NCBI GenBank assembly: GCA_009782015.1
Contig: WQUP01000262.1
Location: forward strand, 1 to 8,714
Source of the DNA: Endomicrobiia bacterium
Lineage (GTDB): Bacteria > Elusimicrobiota > Endomicrobiia > Endomicrobiales > Endomicrobiaceae
DNA length: 8,714 nt
Reading direction: 5' to 3'
Positions 5,924-8,714 of the stretch are shown in pieces (position 1 is the first letter of the stretch; each line of letters begins with the position of its first letter). The translations under genes and the position numbers were made by a program. The notes beneath the pieces were generated by a model. That model searched no databases. It was not told the origin of the DNA and was given only the letters and a program-made list of their open reading frames with translations.

Positions 5924-6029
5924 AGAGTGGAGAGTGAGGAGTGAAGATACGGCACGTCATTGCGAGCCGGCTTTGCCGGCGAAGCAATCCAGAGTCATTG
6001 TCGTATCTCAACTCTTCACTCTCCACTCT
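5924..6029. repeat. Nested inverted repeat between pstS and pstC
   Basis: Outer arms 5924-5951 and 6002-6029, GA-rich and CT-rich respectively (GAGTGAAGAGTGG-like), are reverse complements at 25 of 28 positions. Inside is a second palindrome: ATTGC (5959-5963) with GCAAT (5984-5988), and within it GCCGGC (5966-5971) with GCCGGC (5975-5980) around TTT. The inner part looks like the GTCATTGCGAG...GAAGCAATCC repeats seen in many bacterial genomes. GTCATTG occurs twice in direct orientation (5956-5962 and 5994-6000). It fills almost all of the 129-nt gap. Confidence 0.88.
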
Positions 6030-6036
6030 GTCGTTT

Positions 6037-6049
6037 AGGGGTTTCGATG
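6037..6049 (+). promoter_or_regulatory. Ribosome binding site deciding the pstC start
   Basis: AGGGG at 6037-6041 is 5 nt from ATG 6047. The reading frame stays open upstream to an ATG at 5959-5962, but that stretch is repeat sequence encoding a peptide with no PstC character. The start at 6047 (MYSFKERAIKILF) is therefore preferred. Confidence 0.85.
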
Positions 6050-6931
6050 TACAGCTTCAAAGAAAGAGCAATCAAAATTCTTTTTACGGCAATGGCTTTT
6101 GCCTCGCTGTTTTTTCTGCTGGGCATTATTTTTGTTTTATTCAGGGAAAGCCTTCCCATAATATCAGAAATAAATATTTTCAAATTTTTGTTCGGCAAGC
6201 ATTGGTATCCGACTTATGATCCTGCCGAGTTCGGTATTTTGCCTTTGATTCTTGCATCTTTATGGGTCACGGCTGGCGCGATGGTAGTCGGCGTGCCGCT
6301 GGGCCTTGGCACCGCGCTTTACATAAATGAGCTCGCTTCGCCTAAACAAAAACATATTTTAAAACCGCTGGCTGAAATTCTTGCCGGTATTCCTTCGATA
6401 GTTTACGGTTTTTTCGGCATGCTTGTTGTAGCCCCGATGGTTCAGAAGATTTTTAACCTTCCCACAGGTCTTTCCGCTTTTACGGCAAGCGTTGTTTTGG
6501 GAATTATGGCGATACCAACCATTGCAAGCATATCCGAAGACGCATTGAGTTTTGTCCCGAAAAGTTTTAAAGAAGCCTCTTATGCCTTGGGGGCAAACAG
6601 ATGGCAGACGCTTATAAAAGTGACGATTCCTGCGGCGGCTTCGGGAATTTCCACGTCAATCATCTTAGGAATGAGCAGGGTTGTCGGGGAAACTATGACC
6701 GTTTTGATGGTTTCCGGCGGAGCCGCTGTCATTCCGACATCTTTTTTTAATCCCGTAAGGCCGATGACATCTACAATCGCGGCTGAAATGGGAGAGGCTG
6801 CGGTGGGAAGCACGCATTACCATGCTCTTTTCGCCATAGGGCTGGCGCTGTTTTTAATAACTCTGGTTTTTAACGCCGCGGCTGAAGCTATCAGCAGAAA
6901 GTACAGAATAAAGCTTGGGATGGACAGGTAA
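6047..6931 (+). CDS. pstC: Phosphate ABC transporter permease PstC
   Basis: Inner-membrane permease of 294 aa, one half of the phosphate channel with PstA. A first membrane helix (about 10-32) is followed by a periplasmic loop containing KHWYPTYDPAEFGILP (51-66), characteristic of PstC. About five further hydrophobic segments follow (near 66-95, 108-133, 143-163, 200-228 and 257-280). The EAA loop that docks on PstB is EASYALGANRWQ and following residues (176-197), and the conserved RxxGET motif is at 211-216. Length is normal for the family. It lies 129 nt after pstS and 174 nt before pstA, a wide spacing for a pst operon. An annotation beginning about 29 codons earlier would be translating the upstream repeat. 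Confidence 0.95.
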   Translation: MYSFKERAIKILFTAMAFASLFFLLGIIFVLFRESLPIISEINIFKFLFGKHWYPTYDPAEFGILPLILASLWVTAGAMVVGVPLGLGTALYINELASPKQKHILKPLAEILAGIPSIVYGFFGMLVVAPMVQKIFNLPTGLSAFTASVVLGIMAIPTIASISEDALSFVPKSFKEASYALGANRWQTLIKVTIPAAASGISTSIILGMSRVVGETMTVLMVSGGAAVIPTSFFNPVRPMTSTIAAEMGEAAVGSTHYHALFAIGLALFLITLVFNAAAEAISRKYRIKLGMDR

Positions 6932-6970
6932 CGGCAGAGGATTAGAAGTTTAGAGGGTTGGAAGTTTGGC

Positions 6971-7040
6971 AACGGCAAAGCCGTTAAAATTCCCCTTTTT
7001 TTAAAAGAGGTGGCAGGAGACATTGTCTCCTGACGGGGTA
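6971..7040. repeat. Multi-hairpin spacer downstream of pstC
   Basis: Three stacked structures lie in the 174-nt gap before pstA. AACGGC (6971-6976) pairs with GCCGTT (6980-6985) around AAA. A T8/A4 segment at 6991-7010, CCCCTT...AAAAGAGG, is weakly self-complementary. CAGGAGAC (7014-7021) pairs perfectly with GTCTCCTG (7025-7032) around ATT. TTCCCC near 6990 and GGGG at 7035-7038 could close the whole segment. It resembles a degenerate MITE-like repeat. Just before it (6938-6968) is a loose direct repeat of GAAGTTT. There is no coding content. Confidence 0.6.
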
Positions 7041-7053
7041 TGGGCTTCCGGTA

Positions 7054-7093
7054 TTAAAGTCCTTAAAGTCTTTAATGACCTTAAGGACTTTAA
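7054..7093. repeat. Inverted repeat abutting the pstA ribosome site
   Basis: The arms 7055-7070 and 7077-7092 are reverse complements at 15 of 16 positions around a 6-nt loop TTTAAT, with one further base pair at 7054/7093. The arm is made of TTAAAGTCC and CTTAAAGTC units. The pstA Shine-Dalgarno (AAGG, 7094-7097) starts at the first base after the stem, 8 nt before ATG 7106, so folding of the mRNA could affect pstA translation. Confidence 0.85.
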
Positions 7094-7105
7094 AAGGCAA
7101 AATCT

Positions 7106-7948
7106 ATGAAAAACAAAATAACGCAGTTTGCGGGTTTTGCTATGATAACGGCGTGCATGATTATGACGCTGCTGTTTTTGGCAAGCATAATTTACATGAT
7201 TTTTTCAAAAGGCCTGCCGGCGATTTCATGGGAGTTTATCACGGCAGTCCCGAGAAACGGGATGACTGCCGGCGGCGTTGCGCCTGCTATAATCGGTACA
7301 TTTTATTTGACTGCGGGAGCAATACTCTTTGCGCTCCCGCTCGGGCTTGCCTGCGCAATTTACTTAAACGAGTACAGCCCGAAAGGCGTAATCGTAAACA
7401 TAATAAGAATGAGCATAAACAATCTTGCTGGAGTTCCTTCCGTAGTCTTCGGGCTTTTCGGCCTTTCCGTCTTCGTAAAATTTTTCGGCTTCGGCGTCTC
7501 CATTCTTTCCGGGAGCCTTACGCTAGGAATTTTGATACTTCCGGCGATAATATCCGCTTCGCAGGAATCTCTTATGGCTGTGCCGCACTCTCTAAGGGAA
7601 GCATCGCTCGCGCTTGGCGCTACGCAATGGCAGACAATAAGAAAAGCCGTGCTGCCTGCGGCAATTCCGGGAATCATGACAGGCGTTATACTCAGCATAG
7701 GCAGGGCCGCAGGCGAAACTGCGCCCATACTTTTTACCGCTGCGACTTTTTACAAAAGAGGTTTCCCGAATTCTCTGCTTTCAGAAGTGATGGCTTTGCC
7801 GTACCACATATACGCGCTTATGACCGAAGGAACAAAACCTGATCTGCAGACTCCGATAGCTTACGGCTGCGCTTTGCTTCTTCTGGTAATCGTGCTTTTG
7901 GTTTCAGCCGCGGCAATTTTTTTGAGAAACAAGTACAGAGAGGCATAG
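7106..7948 (+). CDS. pstA: Phosphate ABC transporter permease PstA
   Basis: Second inner-membrane permease of the phosphate channel, 280 aa, normal length. First membrane helix about 10-33; then the short loop FSKGLPAISWEFITAVPRNG (33-52), with the conserved GL..ISWEF element of PstA; GGVAPAIIGTFYLT (57-69) opens the second helix. More helices lie near 70-86, 104-124, 133-150, 188-200 and 250-273. The EAA loop is EASLALGATQWQTIRKAV (165-182), and GRAAGETAPILF (199-210) carries the conserved RxxGET. It pairs with PstC and is driven by PstB. The ATG at 7106 has AAGG 8 nt upstream. Its TAG stop overlaps the first bases of the following repeat. Confidence 0.95.
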   Translation: MKNKITQFAGFAMITACMIMTLLFLASIIYMIFSKGLPAISWEFITAVPRNGMTAGGVAPAIIGTFYLTAGAILFALPLGLACAIYLNEYSPKGVIVNIIRMSINNLAGVPSVVFGLFGLSVFVKFFGFGVSILSGSLTLGILILPAIISASQESLMAVPHSLREASLALGATQWQTIRKAVLPAAIPGIMTGVILSIGRAAGETAPILFTAATFYKRGFPNSLLSEVMALPYHIYALMTEGTKPDLQTPIAYGCALLLLVIVLLVSAAAIFLRNKYREA

Positions 7949-8043
7949 ATGCAGGGACGCGGGGATGCAGAGATGCAGAGCAACTGCCTTAAAATATAAA
8001 TTCGGTCTCTGTCTTTGCCCTGCATCCCTGCCTCTCTGCATCT
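7947..8043. repeat. Inverted repeat between pstA and pstB (GATGCAG family)
   Basis: Positions 7947-7969 and 8021-8043 are reverse complements at 20 of 23 positions. The similarity extends inward with gaps to about 7980 and 8005. The arms are built from GATGCAG and GGGATGCAGAG units. The outer end of the left arm overlaps the last two bases of the pstA stop codon. The rest of the 122-nt gap, after 8043, contains only the pstB ribosome site. Confidence 0.8.
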
Positions 8044-8070
8044 CATCATCATCTTTTGAAGGGAGCTCTT

Positions 8071-8714
8071 ATGTCAACTGATAATAAAGTGCGGATAAAA
8101 GCGGAAGGCGTTGACTTCTACTACGGCGACAATAAAGCGCTGAAAAATCTTAGCGTAGATTTTTTCGACAAAAAAGTTACGGCTTTTATAGGCCCTTCCG
8201 GCTGCGGAAAATCTACTTTTATACGCCTTTTAAATAAAATGAACGACCTTGTGCCAAACACAAGAGTCGAAGGCAGTATTTATCTTGACGGCGAAAATAT
8301 TCTGGACAAAAAAGCGGACGTGGTGAAAATAAGAAGAAAAGTCGGGATGGTTTTCCAGAAACCCAATCCTTTTCCTAAAACCATTTACCAAAACATAGCT
8401 TACGGATTAGAGATAAACGGCGAAAAGAATAAAAGGGTGATTTCAGATACTGTGGAAGAGTCGTTAAAGAAAGCAGCGCTTTGGAACGAAGTGAGAGACA
8501 GGCTTCACGATAACGCGCTGAAACTTTCCGGCGGCCAGCAGCAGAGGCTCTGCATAGCCAGATGTCTTGCCGTAGAGCCTGAAGTGATTCTTTTTGACGA
8601 GCCGTGCGCCAGCCTTGACCCGATTTCAACAAGTAAAACCGAAGATCTTATTTTGGAGTTGAAAAAACAATATACTATAGCCATAGTAACCCACAATATG
8701 CAGCAGGCCGCGAG
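8071..8714 (+). CDS. pstB: Phosphate ABC transporter ATP-binding protein PstB (3' truncated by window edge)
   Basis: Cytoplasmic ATPase that powers the PstSCA phosphate importer. 214 complete codons are visible out of a usual total of about 250-260, and the frame is open to the window edge. GGGAG at 8061-8065 is 5 nt before ATG 8071. Motifs by residue: Walker [10 protein letters not shown] (41-49), Q-loop Q96 in [19 protein letters not shown] (the extended PstB signature), ABC signature [13 protein letters not shown] (152-164), Walker B VILFDEP (172-178), D-loop SLD (181-183) and H-loop H208 in VTHNMQQAA. Small departures from the common PstB wording are [10 protein letters not shown] (usually ARALA) and DEPCASLDP (usually DEPCSALDP); neither removes a catalytic residue. 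It lies 122 nt after pstA behind a repeat. phoU often follows pstB, but that lies outside the window. Confidence 0.96.
   Translation, partial: MSTDNKVRIKAEGVDFYYGDNKALKNLSVDFFDKKVTAFIGPSGCGKSTFIRLLNKMNDLVPNTRVEGSIYLDGENILDKKADVVKIRRKVGMVFQKPNPFPKTIYQNIAYGLEINGEKNKRVISDTVEESLKKAALWNEVRDRLHDNALKLSGGQQQRLCIARCLAVEPEVILFDEPCASLDPISTSKTEDLILELKKQYTIAIVTHNMQQAA

Noticed and set aside
5941..6219. Small + strand ORF starting in the pstS-pstC repeat
   Set aside because: It is made of repeat sequence and an out-of-frame part of pstC, with no ribosome site or protein character.
7075..7842. Long + strand ORF of 255 codons over pstA
   Set aside because: It is an out-of-frame shadow of pstA: the composition is Arg/Cys-rich with no recognisable domain, while the overlapping frame encodes a clear PstA with EAA loop.
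867..8070. CRISPR array
   Set aside because: The repeats are inverted pairs of different families, not regularly spaced direct repeats with unique spacers, and no cas gene is present.

Overview
The window is a chromosomal stretch from a Gram-negative bacterium carrying a complete phosphate-sensing and phosphate-uptake locus beside a chaperone gene. All genes are on the + strand. Order: the 3' part of dnaJ (1-866), the phosphate two-component pair phoB (996-1700) and phoR (1690-3429), an outer-membrane porin (3786-5030), then pstS (5114-5917), pstC (6047-6931), pstA (7106-7948) and the 5' part of pstB (8071 to the window end). A porin ending in a terminal Phe, a signal-peptide-bearing PstS and moderate GC with many AGA/AGG and ATA codons indicate a diderm host. 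Elusimicrobiota or a similar uncultured lineage is a guess only; the sequence seen here does not settle the phylum.

How the genes work together: PhoR (membrane kinase) and PhoB (OmpR-type regulator) should sense phosphate limitation. Phosphate would cross the outer membrane through the porin, be bound by PstS in the periplasm, pass through the PstC/PstA channel and be pumped by the PstB ATPase. A clear Rho-independent terminator closes phoBR (3453-3479). The porin-pst unit then has its own upstream region, which holds five TTAA-like heptamers at an exact 11-bp period (3669-3719). This is the geometry expected of a PhoB binding array and the strongest regulatory signal in the window.

The unusual aspect is the intergenic DNA. 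Except for the overlapping phoB/phoR junction, every gap contains a sizeable inverted repeat, and most gaps carry a different family: 870-984, 3433-3512, 3516-3649, 5035-5096, 5924-6029, 6971-7093 and 7947-8043. The porin and pst genes, which in most bacteria lie close together, are spaced by 83-174 nt of palindromic sequence. Two copies of one family bracket phoBR. Three otherwise different hairpins share a GTCATT...AATC frame, suggesting related mobile or processed REP/MITE-like elements. There is no CRISPR array, tRNA, rRNA or transposase gene in the window. The coding content itself is conventional; any novelty lies in the repeat architecture and the Pho-box array.
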